A stretch of 64,000 nucleotides of DNA from Agromyces cerinus subsp. cerinus (GCF_900142065.1 NZ_FSRJ01000003.1:558001-622000), one strand, 5' to 3'. Shown: positions 1 to 8,612, numbered from the stretch's first letter. The notes: generated from the letters alone by a model not told the origin. Translations and numbers: made by a program.

Positions 1-7
1 GCGCACC

Positions 8-63
8 GAGCGGATGCCGCGGCGCGGGTCTTCCCCCGACCGCCCGCGCCGCGGCATCCGCTC
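8..63. terminator. Long perfect hairpin before the permease genes
   Basis: A perfect 21-bp inverted repeat (arms 8-28 and 43-63, loop of 14) contains GGATGCCGCGG and its complement. It lies 24 bp before the first permease start. No T-run follows. In sugar ABC operons such a hairpin between the binding-protein gene (which would lie just outside the window) and the permease genes often attenuates or stabilises the transcript. That role here is an inference. Confidence 0.6.
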
Positions 64-87
64 TCGCTCCGACCGCGAAGGACCCAG

Positions 88-1068
88 ATGACCCTCACCG
101 CGAAACCGCCCGCCGCGGGCCCGTCCGCGAGCGAGCCCGCCCCGCCCTCGAGGCCTGCACCGCGCAAGCGGGCGCGGAACCTCCGCACCTGGGTGCAGGG
201 CGGCGGCCTCTCGACCCTCGTCTTCCTCGCACCGATGCTCATCGTCTTCGCGATCTTCAGTTGGTCGCCGATCGTGCAGTCGATCGTCATGAGCTTCCAG
301 CAGACGAACCTCCTCGACCCGCCCACCTGGGTCGGGCTCGACAACTTCGCCGCGGTGCTGAGCGACCCGCTGCTCGGCACCGCCGTGCTGAACACCGTGT
401 ACTTCGCCGTGCTGGCACTGCTGTTCGGCTTCCCGCTGCCGATCCTCGTGGCCGTGCTGATGAGCGAGGTGCGGCGGGGCAAGGGCTTCTACAGCGCGCT
501 CGCGTACCTGCCGGTCGTCGTGCCGCCGGTCGTCGCCGTGCTCCTCTGGAAGGTCTTCTACGACGCGAGCCCGACGGGCCTCTTCAACACCATCCTCGGC
601 TGGTTCGGCATCCCGGCCCAGCCGTGGCTGCAGTCCTCGGCGACGGCGATGCCCTCGCTCGTGCTCGAGGCGACCTGGGCTGGAGCCGGCGGCTCGATCA
701 TCATCTACCTCGCCGCCCTCCTCGCCGTGCCGCCCGAGCTCTACGACGCCGCCGAGGTCGACGGCGCCTCGATCTGGAACAAGATCTGGCACGTCACGCT
801 GCCGCAGCTCCGCGGCATCCTCTTCATCATGCTGATCCTGCAGGTCATCGCGACCGCACAGGTGTTCCTCGAGCCGTACCTCTTCACCGGCGGCGGTCCG
901 AACAACGCGACGGTGACGATCCTGCTCCTCATCTACCGCTACGCGTTCCAGAACAGCCTCGGCGGCGACTACGGAGAGGCGACCGCGCTCAGTGTGATGC
1001 TCGCGGTCGTGCTCGCCTTGCTCAGCTGGCTCTACTTCAGGCTCACCAACCGCTGGAGCACCTCATGA
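88..1068 (+). CDS. Carbohydrate ABC transporter permease (MalF/UgpA type)
   Basis: One of two membrane subunits of a CUT1-type sugar importer. The 326-residue protein has a basic, proline-rich cytoplasmic N-terminus (1-38), a first membrane segment at about 41-60, several more membrane segments and the EAA loop at about 221-244 (AAEVDGASIWNKIWHVTLPQ), which contacts the ATPase. GAAGGA precedes the ATG as ribosome binding site. The stop overlaps the next permease by ATGA, so the two are translationally coupled. The binding-protein gene is probably upstream of the window; the ATPase is not here and may be a shared MsmK/UgpC-like subunit. The sugar cannot be read from the sequence. Confidence 0.93.
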   Translation: MTLTAKPPAAGPSASEPAPPSRPAPRKRARNLRTWVQGGGLSTLVFLAPMLIVFAIFSWSPIVQSIVMSFQQTNLLDPPTWVGLDNFAAVLSDPLLGTAVLNTVYFAVLALLFGFPLPILVAVLMSEVRRGKGFYSALAYLPVVVPPVVAVLLWKVFYDASPTGLFNTILGWFGIPAQPWLQSSATAMPSLVLEATWAGAGGSIIIYLAALLAVPPELYDAAEVDGASIWNKIWHVTLPQLRGILFIMLILQVIATAQVFLEPYLFTGGGPNNATVTILLLIYRYAFQNSLGGDYGEATALSVMLAVVLALLSWLYFRLTNRWSTS

Positions 1069-2030
1069 CGACGGCACCCTCTGCACGGGACATCCGCCTG
1101 CCTCGGCTCTCGCTGAAGTCACGCAGGGCCAAGCGATTCGATGACGAATCGCGCGACCGGGGCATCGTCTCGGACTTCGACGGCAAGAAGCGCGGAGTCC
1201 GGCTCGGCATGGGCGGCGTGCACCTCGCGCTCTTCGTCGGACTCGTCGTCGCGGGCCTCGGCCCGCTGCTCTGGCTCGCGAAGTCGGCGGTGACGCCGAC
1301 GCAGGACACGCTGCGCCAGCCGCTCGCGCTCTGGCCGAACGGCATCGACTGGCAGAACCTGCAGTCCGCGTGGGTCGAGGTGCACATCGACCAGTTCTTC
1401 TGGAACACGATCGTGATCGCAGCGGGTTCCTGGTTCTTCCAGCTGCTCGTGGCGACCACCGCGGGCTTCGCGCTGTCGGTGCTGCGGCCGCGGTACGCGC
1501 CGATCCTGAACGGCGCGATCCTGGTCACGCTCTTCATCCCGGCCGTCGTGCTGCTCGTTCCGCTCTACCTCACGATCGTGAACCCGCCGCTGCTCGGCGA
1601 CGTGTCGCTGCTCAACAACTACCTCGCGGTGTGGCTGCCCGCGGCGGCGAACGCCTTCAACATCCTGCTCGTGAAGCGCTTCTTCGACGCGCTGCCGCGC
1701 GAGGTGTTCGAGGCCGCTCGCACCGACGGTGCTGGCCCCTTCCGCCTCTTCTGGTCGATCGTGCTGCCGATGTCGAAGCCGATCCTCGGCGTCGTGTCGG
1801 TGTTCGCGATCATCGCCGCGTGGAAGGACTTCCTGTGGCCGATGCTCGTGCTGCCGGATCCCGCCGTGCAGCCGCTCTCGGTGCGGCTGCCCGCCGTGCA
1901 GGGGTCGATCGAGCTCGACGTGTTCCTCGCGGCGCTCGCGATCTCCACGCTCATCCCGGTCGTGCTGTTCCTCCTCTTCCAGGGGGTCTTCCTGCGATCG
2001 GCAGGGCTCGGGGGAGCGGTCAAGGGCTGA
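1065..2030 (+). CDS. Carbohydrate ABC transporter permease (MalG/UgpE type)
   Basis: Second membrane subunit of the same importer, 321 residues. The frame is open far upstream, but the ATG overlapping the first permease's stop (ATGA) is chosen because the protein then begins with a normal cytoplasmic tail. That tail is long (about 45 residues) and charged. Membrane segments start near residue 50, and the EAA loop is at about 215-238 (EVFEAARTDGAGPFRLFWSI). It is the last gene of the operon; a gene with its own promoter follows after 57 bp. Confidence 0.93.
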   Translation: MTTAPSARDIRLPRLSLKSRRAKRFDDESRDRGIVSDFDGKKRGVRLGMGGVHLALFVGLVVAGLGPLLWLAKSAVTPTQDTLRQPLALWPNGIDWQNLQSAWVEVHIDQFFWNTIVIAAGSWFFQLLVATTAGFALSVLRPRYAPILNGAILVTLFIPAVVLLVPLYLTIVNPPLLGDVSLLNNYLAVWLPAAANAFNILLVKRFFDALPREVFEAARTDGAGPFRLFWSIVLPMSKPILGVVSVFAIIAAWKDFLWPMLVLPDPAVQPLSVRLPAVQGSIELDVFLAALAISTLIPVVLFLLFQGVFLRSAGLGGAVKG

Positions 2031-2087
2031 CGATCAGCGGATGCCGCGGCTCGCGCCGTGTCGCCGGTGCGGCGTACCGTTGGCGGC

Positions 2088-2486
2088 GTGGAGCATCCCC
2101 GAGTCGTCGACCCGCGGCATCCGCTCGTCGAGCGCGTGCGCGCCGTGTGCCTCGCGCTGCCCGAGTCCGTCGAGGTCGAGGCGTGGGGCCGGCCGACCTT
2201 CCGCGCCGCGAAGCCGATCTTCGTGCACGTGAGCGCCTCGATGGAGCGACCGCTCTCGATCGTGCTGAAGACCGACCCCGACGAGCACCACGCACTCGTG
2301 CAAGACGGGCGGTTCTTCGGGCCGCCCTACTACGACCGCGAGCGATGGGTCGGCGTCGACCTCGATCGGCCCGACACCGACTGGGAACTCCTGGCCGAGC
2401 TCATCGAGACCTCGTACCGGCAGGTCGCGAACCGACGGCAGCTCGTGGCGCTCGATGCGTTGCGGCCCGAGCACGCCGACGGTTGA
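2088..2486 (+). CDS. MmcQ/YjbR-family protein
   Basis: A 132-residue protein of the YjbR/MmcQ double-wing fold (CyaY-like), a family of unclear function sometimes annotated as DNA-binding. Typical features are the N-terminal LCLALPESVEVEAWGRPTF-like stretch (here VCLALPESVEVEAWG), the FVHVSASMERPLSIVLKT strand region and the C-terminal SYRQVANRRQ. A GTG at 2058 is also in frame, but TACCGT at about 2076 followed closely by the GTG at 2088 looks like a leaderless start, so 2088 is preferred. Confidence 0.8.
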   Translation: MEHPRVVDPRHPLVERVRAVCLALPESVEVEAWGRPTFRAAKPIFVHVSASMERPLSIVLKTDPDEHHALVQDGRFFGPPYYDRERWVGVDLDRPDTDWELLAELIETSYRQVANRRQLVALDALRPEHADG

Positions 2487-2539
2487 GTCGCGGGTTCCGC
2501 CTGCATCGAGTCGTCGTACACGGCCGAGGTTCCGCTCGA

Positions 2540-2569
2540 TTGGCGAGATCCGAGCGGGTGCGTTAGAGT
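2540..2569 (+). promoter_or_regulatory. Promoter of the tRNA-Arg gene
   Basis: TTGGCG at 2540-2545 and TAGAGT at 2564-2569 are separated by 18 bp, a good match to the housekeeping sigma consensus of actinobacteria. Transcription would begin about 35-40 nt before the mature tRNA end. Confidence 0.65.
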
Positions 2570-2613
2570 TACGTGGTTGCCTGATCGCGAAGGAAGCGCC
2601 AGGCCACATGACT

Positions 2614-2686
2614 GCGCCCGTAGCTCAACGGATAGAGCATCTGACTACGGATCAGAAGGTTGGGGGTTCGAATCCCTCCGGGCGCA
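2614..2686 (+). tRNA. tRNA-Arg (anticodon ACG)
   Basis: A 73-nt cloverleaf can be folded by eye: acceptor GCGCCCG/CGGGCGC, D-stem GCTC/GAGC, anticodon stem TCTGA/TCAGA with loop CTACGGA, and T-arm GGGGG-TTCGAAT-CCCTC with one G-T pair. The anticodon ACG (read as ICG after deamination) decodes CGT, CGC and CGA. The discriminator base is A and CCA is not encoded. The tRNA adenosine deaminase needed for this anticodon, TadA, is encoded at 10716. Confidence 0.97.
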
Positions 2687-2706
2687 CACTGGTTGAGACA
2701 GTAAGA

Positions 2707-2740
2707 GAACGGCCCGCTTCGGCGGGCCGTTCTTGTTTTC
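2707..2740 (+). terminator. Rho-independent terminator after tRNA-Arg
   Basis: A stem of about 11 bp (GAACGGCCCGC with its complement) closes on a TTCG tetraloop and is followed by CTTGTTTTC. It is the clearest intrinsic terminator in the window and ends the tRNA transcript. Confidence 0.85.
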
Positions 2741-2900
2741 CCCCACGCAAGCTCCACTGTGCACGTGCTTCATGATCGCCAGCAGTTTGCTGAGAGTCTG
2801 CTGGGTATAGGCGTGGGGAACGTCGCCCGGGGATGACGCGGTCGATGGGCGCCGGTTAGGCTCGCGAACACATCTGATTCTGGGGATCGAGAGTTCGGAT

Positions 2901-4373
2901 ATGAGGGGTGCGTTCGCCGGGGTCGGCCCGGAGTCGTCGAACCGGATCCTCGTCGTGCCGCAGCGGGCGACGGGTCCCGGCACCGCCGAACGTGTGGGGC
3001 GCGTTCGGCCACGAGGTGTGCGCGCGCGGCGGTTGGCCGCTCATGTGCGACGCGTCTATGCCCTGCTGATCGCCGCGGCCGTGTCGATCATCCTGTATCG
3101 CGCCCTCGACCCCAGGTTCTCGGCGACCGGCGGCTCGCACGCGATCGACGTCGTCTGGGTGGTGCCGGCACTCGCCGGTGGGGCGGCGGTCGGTGCGTGC
3201 CTCGTCGTGGCATCGGCATCGAACAGCGCGATCGCGCGGCTCGCGCGCTTCGGGCTGCCGGCGCTGCGCGTCGAGTCGCGGGCGATCGCCAACGGGCTGA
3301 CGTGGGCGGCGATCGTGCTGCTCGGCGTGCACTACACCTCCTCGGCCTTCGACGGGCTCCCCGGCGGACACGAACTGTACGGCGTCCTCCTCGGCGTCGT
3401 GTTCGGCGTCGGCACGTTCCAGCTGCATCGCCACGCGATCGCGCACGAGGCCTACCGAACGTTCAACCTCGTGGCCATGCTGCTCGCCGCCGGAAGCCTC
3501 GCGAGCATGAGCATCACCCCCACCGGCGAGTGGTGGACCCGCAACTTCAGCACCCTGGGCACCTCGAACGACCTGGCCGCCGCGTGCTTCAACGTCGCGA
3601 TCATCGTGTCGGGCTTCGGCATGGCGGGCCTTTCGGCGTTGCTCACCCGCGCGCTCGCGTACGGGCCGTTCGGGCTCCGGCCCGGCGGGCGCACCGTGAT
3701 GCGCGTGCTCATCGCACTCGTCGGGTTCAACCTCATGGGCGTCGGACTCGTGCCGATCAACACCGCCACCGACCTGCACAACGCCTTCGCGGTCGGCGCT
3801 GCAGCGTCCTTCGCGATGCTGTGTCTCGGCATCCAGCTCTTCGCGCCCCGCGTTCCGCGCTGGTTCGCCTGGTTCTCGTACGTCGCGCTCGTGGTCGAAG
3901 CGGTCGCGATGGTGGCCTACGACCGACTCGGGGTCTTCAACCTGACCGTGTTCGAACTCGTGGCGTTCACGCTCGTGTTCGCCTGGTTGATCGCACTCGT
4001 CGTCGCGACCGTGCACGAGCACGGAGACTGCGCGGCGGATGCCCCGGCGCCCGTGCGAGGCATCCGCCGCTGCATGCCGCGACCCGTCGGTGCGGCGCGC
4101 CGCGCACCCGTGCCGCACGCCGTCGCTCGAGTCGGCCGACCTGAAGCGGCGAACCGTGCGAGCACGCTCACGGTGCCGCCCGGCACCAGGGGCGCCGGCC
4201 GGAGACTGCGACACGTCGTGCCCGCACGGACCGTGCGATTGAGCGCGGCGGCGACGCCCTCGGCGAGCGCATCCCGACGGCGAGGGCGGCGCCGGTCGCG
4301 GCGCATCCGCCGCGACGGTCGAGTAGAGTCGCGCCATGGCCACCGACATCGTCGAGATCGTCCGCAACGATGA
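2901..4373 (+). CDS. DUF998-like integral membrane protein with a doubtful C-terminal extension
   Basis: The open frame encodes 490 residues. Residues 1-50 are basic. From about 50 to 375 there are at least eight membrane segments; the stretch STLGTSNDLAAACFN followed by a small-residue helix resembles DUF998 (Frag1-like) proteins, whose function is not known. After HEHGD (about residue 378, near 4033) the composition changes abruptly to Arg/Ala/Pro-rich low complexity. This runs about 110 residues and overlaps the start of the next gene by 38 bp. I infer that the real protein ends near 4030-4100 and that the tail reflects a lost stop or a frameshift. The start is chosen as the first ATG and is uncertain. 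Confidence 0.6.
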   Translation: MRGAFAGVGPESSNRILVVPQRATGPGTAERVGRVRPRGVRARRLAAHVRRVYALLIAAAVSIILYRALDPRFSATGGSHAIDVVWVVPALAGGAAVGACLVVASASNSAIARLARFGLPALRVESRAIANGLTWAAIVLLGVHYTSSAFDGLPGGHELYGVLLGVVFGVGTFQLHRHAIAHEAYRTFNLVAMLLAAGSLASMSITPTGEWWTRNFSTLGTSNDLAAACFNVAIIVSGFGMAGLSALLTRALAYGPFGLRPGGRTVMRVLIALVGFNLMGVGLVPINTATDLHNAFAVGAAASFAMLCLGIQLFAPRVPRWFAWFSYVALVVEAVAMVAYDRLGVFNLTVFELVAFTLVFAWLIALVVATVHEHGDCAADAPAPVRGIRRCMPRPVGAARRAPVPHAVARVGRPEAANRASTLTVPPGTRGAGRRLRHVVPARTVRLSAAATPSASASRRRGRRRSRRIRRDGRVESRHGHRHRRDRPQR

Positions 4374-4629
4374 CCGTCACCGCTACGACCTGATGTTCGG
4401 GGGTGAGCGCGCGGGCTTCGCGCAGTACCGCCTCGAAGACGGCGTGATCGTCTTCACGCACACCGTGGTGCTGCCCGAGTTCGAGGGGCGCGGCCTCGGC
4501 AGCAAGCTCGCCAGGTTCGTGCTCGACGACGCCGTCGCCCGCGGCGAGCGCATCGTGCCCGAATGCCCGTTCATCGCCGCCTACCTGCGCCGACACGAGG
4601 AGTACGAGGCGTCCGTCGACTGGCCCTGA
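4336..4629 (+). CDS. Small GNAT-family N-acetyltransferase (COG2388 type)
   Basis: A 97-residue protein with the compact acetyl-CoA-binding core of YidJ/NATD1-like proteins. The sequence VLPEFEGRGLGSKLARFVLD is the pyrophosphate-binding loop and helix, and ECPFIAAYLRRHEEY is the conserved C-terminal segment. Family members are presumed to acetylate small amines or protein lysines; the substrate is not known. TAGAGT at 4324-4329 ends six nt before the ATG, which indicates a leaderless transcript and supports this start even though the upstream frame runs into it. Confidence 0.85.
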   Translation: MATDIVEIVRNDDRHRYDLMFGGERAGFAQYRLEDGVIVFTHTVVLPEFEGRGLGSKLARFVLDDAVARGERIVPECPFIAAYLRRHEEYEASVDWP

Positions 4630-4931
4630 TCGACGGCATCGACGTGCCGCGCGATCGCCGCAACGGCAGGCATGGAAGCGTTCTCACCCCCCGATCGGGG
4701 CAGTACCCAGCGGTCGAACTGGCGGATACCATTCGAGCAGACCCGAGTCGACCCCCGTGCCGACCTGCTCGCGCTGTCCCCGGTGAGCAGCGCGATCGAG
4801 TATTCCTTCGATCGCCGGGACAAGCTCGCCGGGCTCAGTTCGGGTCGCTCGGCGGGAGTGGTCTCCCAAGGAGACCGCGGTGGGGCGGGAGGTAGGGTTC
4901 CCGCCCCGCCGTCCCGTGTGGGCCGACTCGA
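4630..4931. other. Intergenic region between convergent genes
   Basis: 302 bp with no convincing gene. The right end carries two hairpins: GGTCTCC/GGAGACC around 4859-4876, and a 9-bp stem GGGGCGGGA/TCCCGCCCC (4882-4890 with 4899-4907). These lie just beyond the stop of the dipeptidase gene read leftward and could terminate its transcript, although neither has a T-run. Nothing else is recognisable. Confidence 0.5.
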
Positions 4932-6287
4932 TCATGACTGTTCGGCCGCCGCGAGTCCCTGGATGAAGAGCGTCTGCGCGGCGATCATCCGCTCGATCTC
5001 GCCGGGGTCGACCGACTCGTCGGACGCGTGGATGCGCGACTGAGCGGTGTCCTCAGCGCCCCAGAGCACGATCGCCGAACCCGGGGCGACCTTCTGGAGC
5101 GACGCTACGAGGGGGATGGATGCGCCGCTGCCGATCGACTCGACGGGTGCGCCGTAGGCCGCCTCGAGCGCGGACTCGGCGGCCACGATCGCCGGGTGCG
5201 AGGCGTCGACGGCGAACGGATGCCCCGTCTTCACCTTCTCGACCTCGACCTCGCAGTTCCACGGGCGCTGCGCTCGCAGGTGCGCCATCAGCGCGTCGAG
5301 CTGCGCGTCGGCGTCGGCGCCGGGCACGATGCGCATTGAGAGCTTCGCGGTGACGGAGGGCAGCAGCACGTTCGACGCCTCCGTGGTGTTCGGCAGGTCC
5401 ATGCCGAGCACGGTGACGGAGGGCTTCGCCCAGATCCGGTCCGAGAGCGAGCCCGTGCCGAGATAGTCGACCCCTGGCAGGATGGCCGAGCCTTCGCGGT
5501 AGACGTCCTCCTCCATGTCGGCACCGCTCCAGTGACCGCTGTCGACGCCGGGGATGACGGTGTCGCCGTGCTCGTCGTGGAGGGTGTCGAGGATGCGGAT
5601 CATCGCCGTCATGGCATCGGGGGCCGCGCCGCCGAACATGCCCGAGTGCACGGGGTTGCCGAGCGTGCGTACCGTCACCGTGCACGCGACATCCCCTCGG
5701 AGGGCGGTCGTGAGGCCCGGCCGGCCCACGCGCTGCGGGCCGATGTCGGCGATGACGTACGCATCGGCGGCGAAGAGCTCGGGGTTCGCCTCGACGAACG
5801 CCTCGAGGTGGGAGATCGTCTCCTCCTCGCCTTCGACGAGGATCTTCACGCGGCACGGCCGGTCGGCGCCGAGGAGCTTCAGGGTGCCGTAGTGGATGAC
5901 GAGACCGGACTTGTCGTCGGCGGCCCCGCGCCCGTAGATGCGGCCGTCGTCCTTGGTCACCGGTTCGAAGGGCTCGCTCGACCAGCCCTGACTCTCGGCC
6001 GCAGGCTGCACGTCGTAGTGGGCGTAGAGCAGCACGGTCGGGGACCCCTCGGGGCCGGGCAGGTCCGCGTAGACGCACGGATAGCCGTCGGGCACGTCGA
6101 GCAGGGTCACGCCGGTCGCCCCCGCCGCTTCGAAGAGCTCGACGACGGCCGCGCCCATGCGATGCACGGGCTCTGGGTCGAAACCCGGGAACGCGACGGA
6201 TGGGATGCGCACGAGGGTCTCGAGGCGCTCGAGCACCTCGGGCATCAACTGCGCTGCGGCGGACTTCACGTCGGCGGCGTCGGTCAT
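4932..6287 (-). CDS. M20-family dipeptidase / metallopeptidase
   Basis: A cytoplasmic di-zinc peptidase of 451 residues, the usual length for the dipeptidase branch of M20. Visible motifs are YAHYDVQP (87-94, metal His and Asp), GRGAADDKSG (119-128, bridging Asp), EGEEE (152-156, general base and metal ligand), DIG at 181, and HASDESVD near the C-terminus (last metal His). The dimerisation lid lies between about 200 and 310. It is third in a leftward set after a MarR regulator and a dicarboxylate-type transporter (58-bp gap). It probably hydrolyses peptides or N-acyl amino acids; the substrate is open. Confidence 0.92.
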   Translation of the reverse strand: MTDAADVKSAAAQLMPEVLERLETLVRIPSVAFPGFDPEPVHRMGAAVVELFEAAGATGVTLLDVPDGYPCVYADLPGPEGSPTVLLYAHYDVQPAAESQGWSSEPFEPVTKDDGRIYGRGAADDKSGLVIHYGTLKLLGADRPCRVKILVEGEEETISHLEAFVEANPELFAADAYVIADIGPQRVGRPGLTTALRGDVACTVTVRTLGNPVHSGMFGGAAPDAMTAMIRILDTLHDEHGDTVIPGVDSGHWSGADMEEDVYREGSAILPGVDYLGTGSLSDRIWAKPSVTVLGMDLPNTTEASNVLLPSVTAKLSMRIVPGADADAQLDALMAHLRAQRPWNCEVEVEKVKTGHPFAVDASHPAIVAAESALEAAYGAPVESIGSGASIPLVASLQKVAPGSAIVLWGAEDTAQSRIHASDESVDPGEIERMIAAQTLFIQGLAAAEQS

Positions 6288-6345
6288 GGGTTCCTCCTCG
6301 GCTGGATGGTACGGAAGCGGTCGGCCGGCGTCGCGGCGACGCGGG

Positions 6346-7794
6346 TCAGGCAGGGACGATGAGCTGGATCAGGAGGCCGGATCCGACGACGGCGACCCAC
6401 GACACGAGCATCGGGATCGTGAAGGAATGCCAGACCGGCACCTGGGTCAGCTTCGTCGACCCAGTGAGGTCGGTCTCGACGGAGGCGATCTGCGAGCCGT
6501 TGGCCGGGAAGAGCCAGACGCCGATGAGCGACGGCCACATCGCCGTGATGATGCCGGGGGCGAGCCCGGAGGCGAGTGCGATCGGGATCATCGTGTTCGT
6601 CGTCGCGGACTGGCTCGTCGTGAGGCCGCAGACGAGGAACAGTGCGACGGCGAGGAGCAGCGGATTCGCTTCGATCATCGCGCCGAGCGGTTCGATGATC
6701 GTCTCCTCGTTGGCGGAGATGAAGGTGTCGGCCATCCAGGCGATGCCGAACAGCGCCACCGCGGCGACGAAGCCGGCCCGCAGCAGGGGCTGCTCGACCA
6801 CCAGTGACGGCTTGACCTTGCGCACGAGGATGATGACGAGCGCAACCGTGAACATGATCATCTCGATGACGGTCGACATGCCGATCGGCACGAGCTCGCC
6901 GGCCTCATCGGGGAACGCCGGACGCAGGCCCGGGAAGAGTCCGAGGAGCACGATCACCAAGGTGCCGGCGACGAAGATCCACGCGGCGGTCGCGCCACCC
7001 GGTGGCACGGGGTGCTCGACGGGTGCCGGCGGGACGTCGCCTGCCGCGGCATCCGGACCGCCCGTCATCGTGGCCGTCGCGGTCGCAGTTCCGCCGCCCG
7101 TGGTGCCGGCGCCGACCTTGGCCTCGTAGCGGGCCTTCAGCGCGGCCGGCACCTCCACCGTGCCGTCGGCGACCCGCTTCAGGTACTCCGGGTCGTCGAG
7201 CAGGTCCTTGCCGACGCGCTGCTGCACGAGCGACGTCGCGAGGCAGGCGATGAGGGCAGCAGGCACCGTGATGAGGAGGATCTGCGGCAGGCCGTAGCCG
7301 GTGCCGTCCATGAGTACGAGGTATGCCGCCATCGCCGCCGACACCGGGCTCGCCGTGATGCCGAGGCCGGAGGTGACGGTCGAGGCCGCGAGCGCTCGCT
7401 CGGGGCGCTGGCCGTTGCGGTAGGCCGTCTCGTAGATCACGGGGATGAGGGCGAAGAAGATGTTCGAGGTGCCCGAGAGCACGGTGAAGACGAACGCCAC
7501 GATCGGGGCGACATAGGTGAGTCGTTTCGGACTGCGCTGGATGATCTTCGACGCGATCGAGACGAGATAGTCGATGCCGCCTGCCGCTTGCATCGCCGAC
7601 GACGCCGTGATCACCGCGATGATGATGAAGAACGCGTCGATCGGGATGGCGCCCGGTGGAAGCTGGAAGACGAACACGAGGATCACCGTGCCGACGACGC
7701 CCCAGAGACCCAGTCCGATGCCGCCGGTCCGGACGCCGAGTACGATCGCGCCGATGACGATGCAGCCTTGCAGGATGACGAGCACGATGTCCAT
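6346..7794 (-). CDS. DcuA/DcuB-family C4-dicarboxylate transporter
   Basis: A 482-residue secondary transporter of about 12 membrane segments. The pattern RPERALAASTVTSGLGITAS followed by PVSAAMAAYL matches the conserved DcuA/DcuB signature. Known members exchange fumarate, malate, aspartate or succinate. Compared with the usual 435-445 residues it is longer, mainly through a low-complexity Gly/Thr/Ala/Pro cytoplasmic loop at about 225-265. A good ribosome binding site (GGGGGGAAG) precedes the ATG. It lies between a MarR gene and the dipeptidase on the same strand, which suggests uptake of aspartate-like or peptide-derived acids; this pairing is an inference. Confidence 0.85.
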   Translation of the reverse strand: MDIVLVILQGCIVIGAIVLGVRTGGIGLGLWGVVGTVILVFVFQLPPGAIPIDAFFIIIAVITASSAMQAAGGIDYLVSIASKIIQRSPKRLTYVAPIVAFVFTVLSGTSNIFFALIPVIYETAYRNGQRPERALAASTVTSGLGITASPVSAAMAAYLVLMDGTGYGLPQILLITVPAALIACLATSLVQQRVGKDLLDDPEYLKRVADGTVEVPAALKARYEAKVGAGTTGGGTATATATMTGGPDAAAGDVPPAPVEHPVPPGGATAAWIFVAGTLVIVLLGLFPGLRPAFPDEAGELVPIGMSTVIEMIMFTVALVIILVRKVKPSLVVEQPLLRAGFVAAVALFGIAWMADTFISANEETIIEPLGAMIEANPLLLAVALFLVCGLTTSQSATTNTMIPIALASGLAPGIITAMWPSLIGVWLFPANGSQIASVETDLTGSTKLTQVPVWHSFTIPMLVSWVAVVGSGLLIQLIVPA

Positions 7795-7906
7795 GACTTC
7801 CCCCCAGGAACCCAGCCAGACCCACTGTCTGAGCTGAGAGTAACGCTGTGGGGAGCCGCTCGTCTATACCGAGTTCTCGCGCGTGATTCCGGGGATCGGC
7901 CGGGTG

Positions 7907-8350
7907 TCAGGCCCGGTCGAGTTCGGGGCGCAGCCGGTTGCAGAGGTCGGCGAGCGTGCGGAGCTCCTCTTCGGACAGGCTGTCGCCGAACTGGCGATTG
8001 ATCGCGTCCATGTGCGTGATCGCGACGCGCCGGAAGAGGTCGAAGCCCTCATCGGTGATCGCGACGATCGTGCCGCGGCCGTCGCGCGGGTCGGGCAGCT
8101 TCGCGACGAGCCCGCGGGCGGTGAGCCGGTCGACGAGCCGGCTCACGCTCGGCTGGGTGATGAGCACGTTCTGGTTCAGGTCTTTGAGGCGGAGCCGCCG
8201 GCCCGGAGCGCGGGTGATGTTGAAGAGCACGTCGTACTCGTTGAGTGAGATGACCTCGCTCGGGAAGTCGGCCGCGAGTGCGCGCATGATCGAGACCTGC
8301 GCACGGAACAGCGATTCCCAAGCGGCCACCGTGATCGCGCGATCTGCCAT
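7907..8350 (-). CDS. MarR-family transcriptional regulator
   Basis: A 147-residue winged-helix repressor. The recognition helix region is LNQNVLITQPSVSRLVDRLT, and the wing contains DPRDGRG. The ATG at 8350 is chosen over longer frames because GGAAGGA lies just upstream, the family length then fits, and the upstream sequence consists of the 67-bp repeats. A perfect 8+8 bp dyad overlaps its -10 box (see 8365-8385), so it is probably autoregulated. It may also control the transporter and dipeptidase genes behind it, 112 bp downstream. Confidence 0.9.
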   Translation of the reverse strand: MADRAITVAAWESLFRAQVSIMRALAADFPSEVISLNEYDVLFNITRAPGRRLRLKDLNQNVLITQPSVSRLVDRLTARGLVAKLPDPRDGRGTIVAITDEGFDLFRRVAITHMDAINRQFGDSLSEEELRTLADLCNRLRPELDRA

Positions 8351-8364
8351 GCGGGGTCCTTCCG

Positions 8365-8387
8365 ATTGTGGGCTGATCCCACAATAG
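8365..8387 (-). promoter_or_regulatory. MarR operator overlapping a -10 box
   Basis: ATTGTGGG-CTGAT-CCCACAAT (8365-8385) is a perfect inverted repeat with a 5-nt centre. Read on the minus strand, TATTGT (8387-8382) at its edge is a good -10 element 30-odd nt before the MarR start. Size and position fit an autoregulatory MarR site. Confidence 0.65.
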
Positions 8388-8399
8388 GGAACCTCGGGA

Positions 8400-8567
8400 G
8401 GAATCGGTTGAGGGCCGGTCGCAGAGGCTGGCGGTGCTGGGCGCCGCCCCTCGATCTTCTGCGGCTGGAATCGGTTGAGGGCCGGTCGCAGAGGCTGGCG
8501 GTGCTGGGCGCCGCCCCTCGGTCGTCTGCGGCTGGAATCGGTTGAGGGCCGGTCGCAGAGGCTGGCG
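8400..8567. repeat. 67-bp direct tandem repeat, 2.5 copies
   Basis: Copies begin at 8400, 8467 and 8534 with GGAATCGGTTGAGGGCC and are almost identical; the third stops after about 34 bp. Each unit holds the inverted arms CGCAGA and TCTGCG around a GC-rich inner stem (GGCG...CGCC), so each copy can fold as a hairpin. The repeats have no separate spacers, so this is not a CRISPR array. Confidence 0.85.
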
Positions 8568-8612
8568 ACCGACCCTCTCCCTTGCACCAAGAGTGTCCTG
8601 CAATCACATTCC

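Noticed and set aside
2614..2686. tRNA-Arg as an integration site for a mobile element
   Set aside because: No integrase and no duplicated tRNA end is seen downstream; the flanking genes look like normal chromosome.
8400..8567. Possible CRISPR array
   Set aside because: The units are contiguous 67-bp repeats without unique spacers, and no cas genes are nearby.
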